Shown: positions 34,869 through 43,386 of the stretch, in pieces | Layout of the letters: every line of letters starts with the position of its first letter | Numbering within the stretch: the first letter of the stretch is position 1 | Assembly (NCBI GenBank): GCA_020634315.1 | Contig: JACKBV010000031.1 | Coordinates: forward strand, 1-49,513 | Direction: 5' to 3' | DNA length: 49,513 bases | Source: Ardenticatenaceae bacterium | GTDB taxonomy: Bacteria; Chloroflexota; Anaerolineae; Promineifilales; Promineifilaceae | The notes under the pieces: generated by a model | Seen by the model: only the letters and a program-made list of their open reading frames with translations | What the model was told of the DNA's origin: nothing | Databases searched by the model: none | Made by a program: the position numbers and the translations under genes

Positions 34869-35228
34869 TTATTTATGCTGCACACAATCATCTAACACAG
34901 CCAGCAAACGCTCAGGTGGATCGATCTTGCTGACAAAAGCATCAGCACCACCACGCATTGCCTCTTGATAACATTCCGGTCGCCCACTGATGGCAACAAC
35001 CATCAATTGGGGGCAAATGGCCCGTAACTGTTGTAAAAACAATGCCGGTGAATGGGCAGGCAATTTCCAATCTAATAAAAGCAAGTCTGGGTGAACATCA
35101 TCAATTTGTTGCAGTAACGTATCGGCATCACCAACCTCGCCAACAACATGCCAGGACGGGCGCTGCTCTAACAAAATGCGCAGTGCAAAACGCACTTTTG
35201 CCTGGTCGTCAGCTATCATGATGCGCAT
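34869..35228 (-). CDS. Single-domain response regulator (receiver only)
   Basis: This 119-residue protein is a bare receiver domain: acidic pair IADDQ near the start, phospho-acceptor in DLLLLDWKLPAHSP, Ser in VVAISGRPECY, and Lys in DAFVSKIDPPERLL. AGGAGG lies six bases before the ATG at 35228. With no output domain it must act by protein contact or phosphate relay. No kinase is adjacent; the downstream gene encodes a PH-domain membrane protein. Confidence 0.9.
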   Translation of the reverse strand: MRIMIADDQAKVRFALRILLEQRPSWHVVGEVGDADTLLQQIDDVHPDLLLLDWKLPAHSPALFLQQLRAICPQLMVVAISGRPECYQEAMRGGADAFVSKIDPPERLLAVLDDCVQHK

Positions 35229-35343
35229 AACCGCCTCCTGCAAAAAGTACGATGTTTAGATGAGGTTTCACTCATCAGGACAAAACATGACGTTCATCAA
35301 ACTCTCTGCTTCTTGTAAATCCATGTCTGTAGTCTAAACAAAA

Positions 35344-35398
35344 AATGCCGCAGACACATCAGGCATCTGCGGCATTCGCTTATTAGCCAGGTGGCTAA
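35344..35398 (-). terminator. Two hairpins after the FBPase gene
   Basis: Hairpin A has exact 11-bp arms AATGCCGCAGA / TCTGCGGCATT (35344-35354 and 35366-35376), followed on the minus strand by TTTTTGTTT. Hairpin B is TTAGCCA-GG-TGGCTAA (35383-35398). Both lie just after the FBPase stop at 35406. Hairpin A with its T-run is a good rho-independent terminator. Confidence 0.75.
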
Positions 35399-35405
35399 TC
35401 TGCCA

Positions 35406-37376
35406 TTAGTTTTCTTTGATTAAGCCAGCGCGATAAGCACGCAACAAGGCTTGCAATTCATCAATATGCCGCTGCATCTGACAGCCAGCATCTGTGTCAC
35501 GCACAAAAATTCGCCGGGTGTTTGTCTCAAGGATTTCTGTGTGCGAATGAATGTCAATGGCTTCCTCTATCGCCTTTTGCATGGAGGCAAATGGTTCATG
35601 CGAAGCCAGCAGCAGCCCATAGGAGTTAAAAATCAAGGTATAACCGGCAATACCGGTTTGCTCCTGGTAAGCCTTCGACAATCCGCCATCTATGACGAAC
35701 AGTTTGCCGCCAGCCTTAATCGGGCTTTCTCCTCGCTTCACTTTGACGGGGACATGACCGTTGATAATGTGCGCCGTGGTCGCATCCATGCCGAATGCTT
35801 CCAGAATGCGAACGGCCGTTTCCTCTTCATCGCGAAAATCATAATACGCATTCTTCTCTTCCTGGTGCGTGCTTCTATCAGCAATAAAGTAGCGCTCAAA
35901 CGTCGCCATCTTATCCTTGCCAAAGAGCGGCGACTGCGGCCCACTCCATAAATACCAGATCGCATCCTGGCCCTCCTGGCGCAATGCCGCATCATCCGCA
36001 AAATATCCCTGCCGTGCCAGCCGTTCGACCTGATCCATAAAGGAACGTGCCGTCAACTGCTGCCCCCCCACACGATATTCCACAAAAGCACCCTTTCGCG
36101 TCATGGGAATACAACCATGATAAAGAAGGTTGCCGTTGTAAATGAGATACATGCTGCCATTGTTGAACAAGAAACGCACATGCCGCTGCAAACGCTCGCT
36201 GTTCATGAACATGAGTTTGAGCCGGTCAACCAAAGCTTGTTCGCCGTCGGTCAGGGAATACGGCCGTTCCGGGTCAATCGTCGGGAAATGCGCGTCCAAC
36301 AGCGGGTACTCCTGCCCATGCAAACAAATCGTGCCCTTCTCATAATCGACCAAATGCAGCAGCAAACGATCCGCCATCCGGTAATCAGGGTTACGCTGAA
36401 TGATCGCCGCCTCCAACTTTAACTGAATGACCGTGATCGCCTTATGCATTTGCGACAGCAAACGCAGCTCATTTTCCGTATACTCCTCAGGCCCACTCAC
36501 CTTTGGACAAAAGCGCTGATCAGACGAGTCACCATACACCTCAACAGCAAACGAGGCCAGCGGCAGCATACTGATCGCATACCCATCCTGCAACGTATCC
36601 AGGTTAGCATAGCGCAAACAAATGCGAATCACATTGGCAATACACGCCTCGCTGCCAGCAGCCGCGCCCATCCACACAATATCGTGATTCCCCCACTGAA
36701 TATCCACCGAATGATAATTCAGCAGCGTGTCCATGATGATGTGCGCCCCTGGCCCCCGATCATAAACATCACCAATAATGTGCAAATGCGCGATTGCCAA
36801 CCGCTGAATCAGCTCAGCCATCGCCACAATAAAGGCACGCGCCTGACCCGTTTCAATGACCGTATTGATCAGGCTTTGATAATATGCCTGTTTATTCAGC
36901 ACGCTTTCCTGCTCTTGCAACAGTTCTTCAATGATGTAGGCAAAATCGTCCGGCAAAGCCTCGCGCAAAGCGGCTCTGGTATATTTGGAAGAAACAGCGC
37001 GGCACAGTTTAATCAGGCGAAACAAAATAATGCGATACCATTCGGCCGTGTCGTCCACCTGTGACAGCATCAACGACAATTTTTGCTCTGGATAATAAAT
37101 CAACGTCGCCAGATTTTGACGGTCAATCTCGGCCAATTGATTGGCAAACAATTCGTCAATGCGCCGTTTAATGGAGCCGGAGCCATTTTTCAAGACATGC
37201 AAAAATGGCTCATACTCGCCATGTAAATCAGATAAAAAGTGCTCTGTCCCTTTGGGCAAATTCAGGTTGGCATTGAGGTTGATGATTTCTGTGGCCGCAG
37301 CCTGGATGGTGGGATATTGCTTTGCTAACAAACGTAAATAGTTCAGGTCTGGTTCGTGGGGAGCGGGCAAGGCCAT
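35406..37376 (-). CDS. fbp: Fructose-1,6-bisphosphatase class III
   Basis: This 656-residue enzyme of the Firmicutes-type class III family hydrolyses fructose 1,6-bisphosphate to fructose 6-phosphate in gluconeogenesis. It belongs to the metallophosphatase fold: SDLHGEYEPF near residue 60, GDVYDRGPGAHIIMDTLL (about 205) and WGNHD (about 228) carry metal ligands, and NGHVPVKVKRGESP lies near the C-terminus. ATG at 37376 (MALPAPHEPDLNYL) is chosen because the frame upstream to 37412 overlaps the preceding response-regulator stop. AGGAGG is about 12 bases upstream. The product, fructose 6-phosphate, is also the GlmS substrate encoded nearby. Two ACGGCCGT copies lie inside. Confidence 0.94.
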   Translation of the reverse strand: MALPAPHEPDLNYLRLLAKQYPTIQAAATEIINLNANLNLPKGTEHFLSDLHGEYEPFLHVLKNGSGSIKRRIDELFANQLAEIDRQNLATLIYYPEQKLSLMLSQVDDTAEWYRIILFRLIKLCRAVSSKYTRAALREALPDDFAYIIEELLQEQESVLNKQAYYQSLINTVIETGQARAFIVAMAELIQRLAIAHLHIIGDVYDRGPGAHIIMDTLLNYHSVDIQWGNHDIVWMGAAAGSEACIANVIRICLRYANLDTLQDGYAISMLPLASFAVEVYGDSSDQRFCPKVSGPEEYTENELRLLSQMHKAITVIQLKLEAAIIQRNPDYRMADRLLLHLVDYEKGTICLHGQEYPLLDAHFPTIDPERPYSLTDGEQALVDRLKLMFMNSERLQRHVRFLFNNGSMYLIYNGNLLYHGCIPMTRKGAFVEYRVGGQQLTARSFMDQVERLARQGYFADDAALRQEGQDAIWYLWSGPQSPLFGKDKMATFERYFIADRSTHQEEKNAYYDFRDEEETAVRILEAFGMDATTAHIINGHVPVKVKRGESPIKAGGKLFVIDGGLSKAYQEQTGIAGYTLIFNSYGLLLASHEPFASMQKAIEEAIDIHSHTEILETNTRRIFVRDTDAGCQMQRHIDELQALLRAYRAGLIKEN

Positions 37377-37377
37377 T

Positions 37378-38019
37378 TTACTCGACAACCTCCTGGCGCA
37401 ACGCCAGGGCAATGGCCTCAGCGCGATTAGATACGCCCATCTTGTTCAAAATATGACTGACATGTGCCTTCACGGTCGCCCGACTCACAACCAACTTTTC
37501 CGCAATCTCCGGATTATTCAAGCCTTCAACCAACAAAGACAACACTTCCATTTCGCGGGCAGTCAATTCATAGTCGGGGGGTGGTTCTGCCGCTGGCGCG
37601 GCTGGCTGAATCAGAGCCTGGACAGCCTCCTGCGCCAGAGTGGATTGTCCGGCATGGGCGGCGCGAATAGCCGTCGCCAATTCATCAATGGACACGTTTT
37701 TCAGCAAATAACCAATTGCGCCCGCTTGCAAAACGTCATGCACCAAATTTTTTTCTTGAAAACTGGTTAGGGCCACAATCTGCACTTGCGGCCAGCGCTG
37801 CCGGATGATGCGCGTGGCGGCGGCTCCATCCATTTCGGGCATCACCAAATCCATGAGGATAACGTCTGGCTGCTCTATGGCGCACTGGTCTATCGCTTCC
37901 TGACCGTTGCGTGCCTCAGCGATCAGTTGCAAATCGGGCTTGGCTTTGAGAAAAACGCCTAACCCTTTGCGTACCATGTCATGATCGTCTACTAACATGA
38001 CACGAATTGTGTTTTTCAT
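37378..38019 (-). CDS. NarL/FixJ-family response regulator
   Basis: This 213-residue regulator has a receiver domain (about 1-120: VDDHD, phospho-Asp in DVILMDLVMPEMDG, IVALTSFQE, GYLLKN) and a C-terminal LuxR-type helix-turn-helix (about 148-205: LTAREMEVLSLLVEGLNNPE, then VSRATVKAHVSHILNKMGVS). It follows its cognate NarX-like kinase by about 30 bp, separated by an 18-bp tandem duplication. The ribosome site is weak. It is immediately followed by the FBPase gene, so the two may be read through together. Confidence 0.95.
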   Translation of the reverse strand: MKNTIRVMLVDDHDMVRKGLGVFLKAKPDLQLIAEARNGQEAIDQCAIEQPDVILMDLVMPEMDGAAATRIIRQRWPQVQIVALTSFQEKNLVHDVLQAGAIGYLLKNVSIDELATAIRAAHAGQSTLAQEAVQALIQPAAPAAEPPPDYELTAREMEVLSLLVEGLNNPEIAEKLVVSRATVKAHVSHILNKMGVSNRAEAIALALRQEVVE

Positions 38020-38024
38020 AAATT

Positions 38025-38060
38025 CACACCCCTAACTCTCTACACACCCCTAACTCTCTA
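38025..38060. repeat. Exact 18-bp tandem duplication at kinase/regulator junction
   Basis: CACACCCCTAACTCTCTA occurs at 38025-38042 and again at 38043-38060. The right copy contains the kinase's last codons and TAG stop on the minus strand; the left copy is non-coding. It looks like a recent slippage or duplication that lengthened the intergenic spacer. Confidence 0.95.
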
Positions 38061-39330
38061 CGGGATAAGCCAGGTCGTAAACGGCCGTTATCTCTGTCCC
38101 CTGCCCCAATTCACTTTTAATATGAAGCACAGCGCCAATCGCCTGTGCTCGTTCGCGGATAATCTTCAAACCCAGGCGGCCCGATGGCTTTTCGGCAAGG
38201 TTAAAGCCACGGCCGTTATCCTGCACACACAACCTGATCTGCTGCTTGGCTGCATCCTCTGCCAAGTGTACCACCACTTCTGTAGCGCGGGCATGCTTCA
38301 CCACATTGTTCAACGCCTCCTGCGCAATGCGATAAAGTGCCACACGCACCTGCACCGGCAGGTCACAATCAACGGCAGCCACATGCACAAGAATTCCGGC
38401 ACGGCCGGTCACAGCTTCACCCAACTGCTTCAACAAATCCGGCAGTCGGGTTTCCGCCAGTGCCGCCGGGCGCAGTTCCAGCAGCAATGTCCGCATTTCT
38501 GCCAATGCGCCTCGCGTCAACTGGCGCAGCTCTTGCAGCAACTGCTGCCCTTCTTCCGGGTTGGCTTCCCACAACGGGGGCAGCGCCTCGGCAATCAGGC
38601 TGGCCGAAAACAAGGTCTGCGTGACCGCATCGTGCAGGTCACGAGCCAGGCGATTACGCTCGGCGGCAACGGCCGTTTGTTCGACCCGCTCCTTCAAACG
38701 CGCATTGGCAATCGCCAGCGCCGCCTGATCGGCAAATGTCTCCCCCAAATGCAAATCATCGTCAGAAAAAGAGCGCGGCCGCTCGTAAAACATCAACAAA
38801 CCGCCGTACAGCTCTTGCTCCACAAACAGGGGAACACCCAACAACGCCCGGTGGGCACGCATCGCTACGGGGCGCAGTTGGGGCCGGTCTGACCAATAAC
38901 GCGCCAATTCGGGGATGATTAACGGCCGTTTCTGAGGCAGCATCTCCGTAGCCCACTCCTGCGTCAGCGCTTGCAGCGATTCACCCGGCGTATACTGAAT
39001 ATGCCCGCCCGGATTCGTCGCCACAATCGTCATCGGATTTTCCGCCGTTGAGCTAAAAATAATCGCATCTTCCGCGTCCGTTAACTGCGCCGCCTGCGCC
39101 ACAATGTAATGGAGACTTTCTGCCAGAGAACGCTCCGAATTGAGCATGACCAGGATTTCACGCAGCCCTTCAGCAATGCGACGGCGACGCTCACTCTCCA
39201 AAGTGCGCCGTTCTATCAGGCGATTAACCTCATCACTACGCGCAGCAATAACGGTGATGTGCCAGCTATATAATCCTAAAATCAGGGCAGCTAACAGCAA
39301 GCCACCCCATAAAATTGACCACAAACCCAT
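38050..39330 (-). CDS. NarX-type sensor histidine kinase (TM-GAF-HisKA_3-HATPase)
   Basis: This 426-residue kinase has one N-terminal helix (WGGLLLAALILGLYSW), a coiled linker with RRTLESERRRRIAEGLREIL, and a GAF domain (about 75-225; ends TFADQAALAIANARLKERVE). The HisKA_3 dimerisation helix has phospho-His in RNRLARDLHDAVTQTLF (about 235), and an HATPase domain holds RIAQEALNNVVKHARA and SGRLGLKIIRERAQAIGA. With a single membrane helix and GAF domain it likely senses a cytoplasmic signal. ATG at 39330 starts MGLWSILWGG; the frame opens to 39387. It is paired with the NarL-type regulator downstream. Four ACGGCCGT copies are inside. Confidence 0.94.
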   Translation of the reverse strand: MGLWSILWGGLLLAALILGLYSWHITVIAARSDEVNRLIERRTLESERRRRIAEGLREILVMLNSERSLAESLHYIVAQAAQLTDAEDAIIFSSTAENPMTIVATNPGGHIQYTPGESLQALTQEWATEMLPQKRPLIIPELARYWSDRPQLRPVAMRAHRALLGVPLFVEQELYGGLLMFYERPRSFSDDDLHLGETFADQAALAIANARLKERVEQTAVAAERNRLARDLHDAVTQTLFSASLIAEALPPLWEANPEEGQQLLQELRQLTRGALAEMRTLLLELRPAALAETRLPDLLKQLGEAVTGRAGILVHVAAVDCDLPVQVRVALYRIAQEALNNVVKHARATEVVVHLAEDAAKQQIRLCVQDNGRGFNLAEKPSGRLGLKIIRERAQAIGAVLHIKSELGQGTEITAVYDLAYPVES

Positions 39331-39401
39331 GCACCTAAGTATGGCAGAGTTTGGCGGAGAAGTGTAGTGGCAAACGCCGCTTCCCATGATAGGATCTCGT
39401 T

Positions 39402-39553
39402 ATGAACACACCATTTCCACAATTACAAACGGCCGTTATCCAGGCTGCCCCCATCCTCTTTGATCGCGACGCCACCGTAGACAAACGTGCGACCTGATCG
39501 CCAGCGCCGCCGCACATGGCGCACAACTCATCTTATTTCCCGAAGCCTTCAAC
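39402..39553 (+). pseudogene. Frameshifted, truncated nitrilase-family remnant
   Basis: From ATG 39402 the frame reads MNTPFPQLQTAVIQAAPILF and then DRDATVDK, the classic nitrilase N-terminus, and hits TGA at 39495-39497. Homology continues in another frame as CDLIASAAAHGAQLILFPEA and F (from about 39488), including the first catalytic Glu of the PEAF motif. A single missing base near 39484-39488 explains the shift. Everything after about 39553 (roughly 250 residues, including the catalytic Lys and Cys) is gone, and the DMT gene on the other strand begins its 3' end at 39577. It is therefore a decayed fragment. Confidence 0.8.
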
Positions 39554-39576
39554 TGCACGTCAACGAGACGCCCATG

Positions 39577-40494
39577 TCATCGCTTTTGCCCCGGCCAGGA
39601 GAGCAAAACGACGCTGGCAATGACTAACAAAGCGCCGAAACTTTGCCAGCCATCCATCGCTTGCCGCAGCAGCACAAAGGCCAAAATAGCGGCAAACACC
39701 ACTTCCGTGACAGAGACAATGACGGCATCGCTGGCCGGAAGCCAGCGCAAGCTCAAGGTATACAGAGCATAGCCGCAAATGGTGGGAATGATTACCAGTG
39801 CGGCAAAGGGCAGCCAGATGACCCCTGGCAGCGGCCAGGTCGGCAGCCCCGCCTGTACCTGAAAGGGCAGCAGGGCGAGCATGGCAAATGTGAAAACGTA
39901 GAAATTGATCGTCCATGGGCTGTATTGCCCGGCTAATTTTTGTCCAAAGAGGGTCATGCCGCCATAGGCAACGGCCGTTCCCAGCCCCACCAACACGCCC
40001 GGCACACTCAAACGCACGCCTGTCCCACTTTGCAGCAATCCGGTGATTAAAATCGTACCGGCAATTGCCAAAGCAATAGCCGCCGCTTTGCGCCCCGTCA
40101 CCACTTCACGCCACAAAAACCAGGCCGCTATCGCCACCAAAATCGGCGCATTGTACTGCATCACCGTCGCCACCGGGATGCCATTGGTCATTACCGACAC
40201 ATTCCAGGTGACATGCAGCATCCCCATGCCCAACCCCATGCCAAGCAGCCAGGGCAAGTCTGTCGTACGCACGCGCAGCAGCGACGGCCGTATCAACCCC
40301 AACAAAACCAACAAGGTCAACACCGTGGTAACTTCGCGCCAAAAGGCAAGCTGCCAGGTGGAAAACACGCCCTCTCCCATAATCCGGCTTACAAACAAGC
40401 CGGATGTGCCCCAACAAGCTGAAGCTAAAATCGCAATGGGAATGCCCCGGAAACGGCCGTTGCCCCACTTAATCTTCATCATTGTTCGCTGCAT
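39577..40494 (-). CDS. DMT-family (EamA) transporter
   Basis: This protein of about 305 residues has ten predicted helices in two EamA repeats. Features are ASACWGTSGLFVSRIMGEG at the start, LAFWREVTTVLTLLVLLGL in repeat one, and LRWLPASDAVIVSVTEVVFA in repeat two. Such permeases export amino acids, nucleobases or metabolites; the substrate is unknown. ATG at 40494 with GGAAGG close upstream is preferred; GTG at 40515 behind GGGAGAG is also possible. It runs toward the nitrilase remnant and is divergent from the ABC importer operon. Three ACGGCCGT copies lie inside. Confidence 0.88.
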   Translation of the reverse strand: MQRTMMKIKWGNGRFRGIPIAILASACWGTSGLFVSRIMGEGVFSTWQLAFWREVTTVLTLLVLLGLIRPSLLRVRTTDLPWLLGMGLGMGMLHVTWNVSVMTNGIPVATVMQYNAPILVAIAAWFLWREVVTGRKAAAIALAIAGTILITGLLQSGTGVRLSVPGVLVGLGTAVAYGGMTLFGQKLAGQYSPWTINFYVFTFAMLALLPFQVQAGLPTWPLPGVIWLPFAALVIIPTICGYALYTLSLRWLPASDAVIVSVTEVVFAAILAFVLLRQAMDGWQSFGALLVIASVVLLSWPGQKR

Positions 40495-40804
40495 TGCACC
40501 TTCCACGTCACCCACCTCTCCCTCAAAAATAGTTACTCAAGGGTTTATCCTAAATCGCCACCTCTTCTTTCCAAAAGGTATCAAGTTATCCACCAATTAA
40601 CATGACCAGGCAACAATCTCGGAAAAGCAAACATTTGTTCTTGTCAGCACAGCCAACACATGTTATGATGCCTCCGCATAGATACACATCTATCCATGGA
40701 TCACAGCCCACCACACAATTGTGTAATCTCCCCTACATGCAAAAAAGCCCCCACGCGCTAATGTGGTGCGGTTAACCAACAACAAAATTTACCCGGAGGT
40801 AACG
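40495..40804. other. Divergent promoter region between DMT transporter and ABC operon
   Basis: This stretch of about 310 bases has no gene. It contains a strong plus-strand promoter (40641-40669), a leader of about 130 bases and the GGAGG ribosome site before the binding-protein gene. I see no riboswitch that I can name in the leader. Confidence 0.5.
40641..40669 (+). promoter_or_regulatory. Sigma70-type promoter of the peptide ABC importer operon
   Basis: TTGTCA (40641-40646), a 17-base spacer and TATGAT (40664-40669) match the sigma70 consensus well. It is about 135 bases upstream of the solute-binding lipoprotein start at 40805. Confidence 0.6.
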
Positions 40805-42433
40805 ATGAAGATATTTTCAGAAACGACATTTCGCTTACACAAGAAACGCGCAGTTTCCTTGCTGCTCCTCATCACCATTCTTGCCCTAGCGGCCTGCGGC
40901 GGCACAACCACAAACAACACCCCCGCCGCCCCCGCAAACACAGACACATCCTCAACCAATACAACCACAGAGACCAACATGGAAGAACCCGCCATGAGCC
41001 ACAAAGGCGTCTTGCGCGTGGCCATGCAGCCCGTTGTCAATCTAGACCCAATTGCCATCTCCTCTGACAGTGAAGTGCTCTTTGCCAATCATGTGTACGA
41101 TTACCTGGTTGACGTCGATGCGCAGTCCAATCCCGTGCCACGTCTGGCAAGCGGCTGGACAATCAGCGACGATGGCCTGACTTACACATTCCAACTGGCC
41201 GAAGGCGTCACCTGGCATGATGGCAGTGCCTTCAGCGCCGCCGATGTCGTTTGGACATTCAACCGCCTGCGCCAAACCGAAGGCACAGCCACGGCCGATC
41301 TCTATGCCAACATCGCCAACATCGAAGCGACAGGCGATCTGGAAGTAACCTTCACCCTCACCAATCCCAACCCATTTTTCCTCTATGACCTCAGCGACAA
41401 CCATGCACTTGTGCTCAAGGATGGCACAGAAGACGCCAGCACCACCTTCAATGGCACTGGCCCCTTCAAAGTAGTTAGCTACACGCCAGAAGATCGCATT
41501 GTCATGGAAGCAAACGAAACCTACTTTATTCCGGAACAACCCAAACTAGCCGGACTGGAAATCATTTTCTTCAACGACGACACGGCCGCTATCGAAGCAC
41601 TGCGTGGCGGACAAATTGACCTGGCAATGCGCATGTCTACCTCTCTCTTCCAAAGCCTGCAAGAGGAAGCCGGTATCACAACTATCGACATTCCCACCAA
41701 CGGCTTTGACCTGGTGCGCCTGCGTTCCGACCGTGCGCCGGGCAACGACCCGCGTGTTATCCAGGCTCTCAAGCTGGCAACGGACCGCGACGCCATCCTC
41801 AATGTGGTGCAGCAAGGCTATGGCGCCGTTGGCAACGACAGCCCCATTGGCCCCTTGTATGAGGCGTACCACAATCCAGACGCACAACCTCCGGCACGCG
41901 ACGTAGAAGCGGCACGCGCTTTGCTCGCCGCCGCAGGGTATGACGAGAGCAACCCATTACAACTAACGCTGCACACCCCGGACACAGGCAATCGCCCCGA
42001 CCTGGCGGCCGTGCTCAAAGAACAATGGGCAGAAGCAGGCGTGGAAATTGAGCTGAGCGTCGAGCCGGAAAGTGTTTATTATGGCGATGACGGTTGGCTA
42101 GAAGTGGATTTAGGCATTACGGGTTGGGGGTCACGGCCGTATCCGCAGTTCTACCTCGACGTCATGCTCATCACCGATGCCAAGTGGAACGAATCCCACT
42201 TTGCCGACACCGAATTCGACGAATTAGCGCAAACCGCCGGAACCACACTGGATGAAGCAGCGCGTGTGCAAGCGTACTACAACATCCAGGATTTGCTCAT
42301 CGATCATGGCCCGGTCATCATTCCCTACTACTTCGCGCAATTTGGCGCAATCAGCAACCAGTTCGACGGCTTCACATTAAAAGCATTCGCCGGCCGCACG
42401 GACTTCCGCACCATCTCCTACACGGGCGAATAA
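40805..42433 (+). CDS. ABC importer solute-binding lipoprotein, peptide/nickel family (SBP_bac_5)
   Basis: This 542-residue secreted lipoprotein has the signal LLLLITILALAAC (lipidated Cys31) and a Thr/Asn/Ala-rich tether. The family-5 binding fold covers about 70-540: LDPIAISSDSEVLFANHVYD, LAEGVTWHDGSAFSAADVVW and LKLATDRDAILN are typical. It captures oligopeptides or similar ligands outside the membrane for the downstream permease. ATG at 40805 has GGAGG six bases upstream; the open frame to 40763 has no such site. A perfect 17-bp hairpin follows the stop, probably holding expression above that of the membrane genes. Confidence 0.95.
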   Translation: MKIFSETTFRLHKKRAVSLLLLITILALAACGGTTTNNTPAAPANTDTSSTNTTTETNMEEPAMSHKGVLRVAMQPVVNLDPIAISSDSEVLFANHVYDYLVDVDAQSNPVPRLASGWTISDDGLTYTFQLAEGVTWHDGSAFSAADVVWTFNRLRQTEGTATADLYANIANIEATGDLEVTFTLTNPNPFFLYDLSDNHALVLKDGTEDASTTFNGTGPFKVVSYTPEDRIVMEANETYFIPEQPKLAGLEIIFFNDDTAAIEALRGGQIDLAMRMSTSLFQSLQEEAGITTIDIPTNGFDLVRLRSDRAPGNDPRVIQALKLATDRDAILNVVQQGYGAVGNDSPIGPLYEAYHNPDAQPPARDVEAARALLAAAGYDESNPLQLTLHTPDTGNRPDLAAVLKEQWAEAGVEIELSVEPESVYYGDDGWLEVDLGITGWGSRPYPQFYLDVMLITDAKWNESHFADTEFDELAQTAGTTLDEAARVQAYYNIQDLLIDHGPVIIPYYFAQFGAISNQFDGFTLKAFAGRTDFRTISYTGE

Positions 42434-42444
42434 CCCAAACAAGC

Positions 42445-42490
42445 GGGACACGGATTGCTACAGGTACAAACTCGTAGCAATCCGTGTCCC
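42445..42490 (+). repeat. Perfect 17-bp intercistronic inverted repeat
   Basis: GGGACACGGATTGCTAC (42445-42461) and its exact complement (42474-42490) enclose a 12-base loop. It lies between the binding-protein stop and the first permease gene. It lacks a T-run, so mRNA stabilisation or partial attenuation is more likely than full termination. Confidence 0.85.
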
Positions 42491-42501
42491 ACAAAGTTTT
42501 C

Positions 42502-43386
42502 ATGACAAGCAACGGCTCATCACTGCCCACACAACTATCCCCTCCATCTTCTCGTCGCTCAATTCTTCGTGAACTGTTCGCCCGCCCCGCGTCAGCCCTC
42601 GGCACGACGATTTTCCTGCTGTTTGTGCTGCTGGCAATTTGTGGCCCATTGCTGGCCCCTTACGAACTCAATCAGCAAATTTATAGCGATGCACGACAGG
42701 CTCCATCTGCCACCCATTGGTTCGGCACGGACAACCTGGGACGCGATGTGTTTAGCCGGGTCATCCTCGGCGCACGCGACATTTTAACCCTTTCCGGGCT
42801 GGGAACCCTGCTGGCTGTGCTCAGCGGTGTCACGTTTGGCCTGATTAGCGGCTATTATGGCGGCTTGCTCGACGAATTGATCATGCGCTTTTTTGACAGC
42901 CTGCTAGCCATGCCCGCTCTGTTGTTGGCGCTGCTGCTGTTGGGCATTTTAGGGCCAGCGGTAAGCAGCGTAATGATTGTGATTGTCGTTGTGTACACGC
43001 CCATCGTGGCACGCGTGGTGCGCAGCGTCGTCCTCTCTGTGAAAACGAAAGCATTTGTTGAGGCAGCGCGTATTCAAGGAGAATCGCTCTGGCGCATTTT
43101 GTTCCGCGAAATATTGCCATCCGTATTGCCAGCACTGGCCGTTGAAGCGTCGCTGCGCTTTTCTTATGCCATTTTTTTGGTGGCTTCGCTAGGTTTTCTC
43201 GGCGTCGGCGTACAGCCGCCCAGCCCAAACTGGGGGCTAATGGTCAATGAGGCGCGGCAGCATGTCAGCCAGCTGCCCTGGGCGCTCTATTTTCCGGCCG
43301 GAGCAATTGCCATCGTTGTCATTGGCGTCAATTTAATGGCCGATGGCTTGAAACGGGTCTGGCAAGGGGGAACTGTTGGAAAGTAA
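42502..43386 (+). CDS. ABC importer permease, DppC/OppC-like
   Basis: This 294-residue inner-membrane subunit has an N-terminal helix (TTIFLLFVLLAICGPLLAPY) and five more helices. The ATPase-docking EAA-type loop is EAARIQGESLWRILFREILP (about 195), and the FGTDNLGRDVFSRVILGARD motif is typical of DppC. ATG at 42502 is chosen because the frame-opening GTG at 42484 lies inside the right arm of the hairpin. Its stop overlaps the next gene by 11 bp, so the two are coupled. Confidence 0.94.
   Translation: MTSNGSSLPTQLSPPSSRRSILRELFARPASALGTTIFLLFVLLAICGPLLAPYELNQQIYSDARQAPSATHWFGTDNLGRDVFSRVILGARDILTLSGLGTLLAVLSGVTFGLISGYYGGLLDELIMRFFDSLLAMPALLLALLLLGILGPAVSSVMIVIVVVYTPIVARVVRSVVLSVKTKAFVEAARIQGESLWRILFREILPSVLPALAVEASLRFSYAIFLVASLGFLGVGVQPPSPNWGLMVNEARQHVSQLPWALYFPAGAIAIVVIGVNLMADGLKRVWQGGTVGK

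Noticed and set aside
39961..40494. Mobile element near the nitrilase remnant
   Set aside because: No transposase, terminal inverted repeats or target-site duplications are visible around the remnant; simple deletion and decay explains it.
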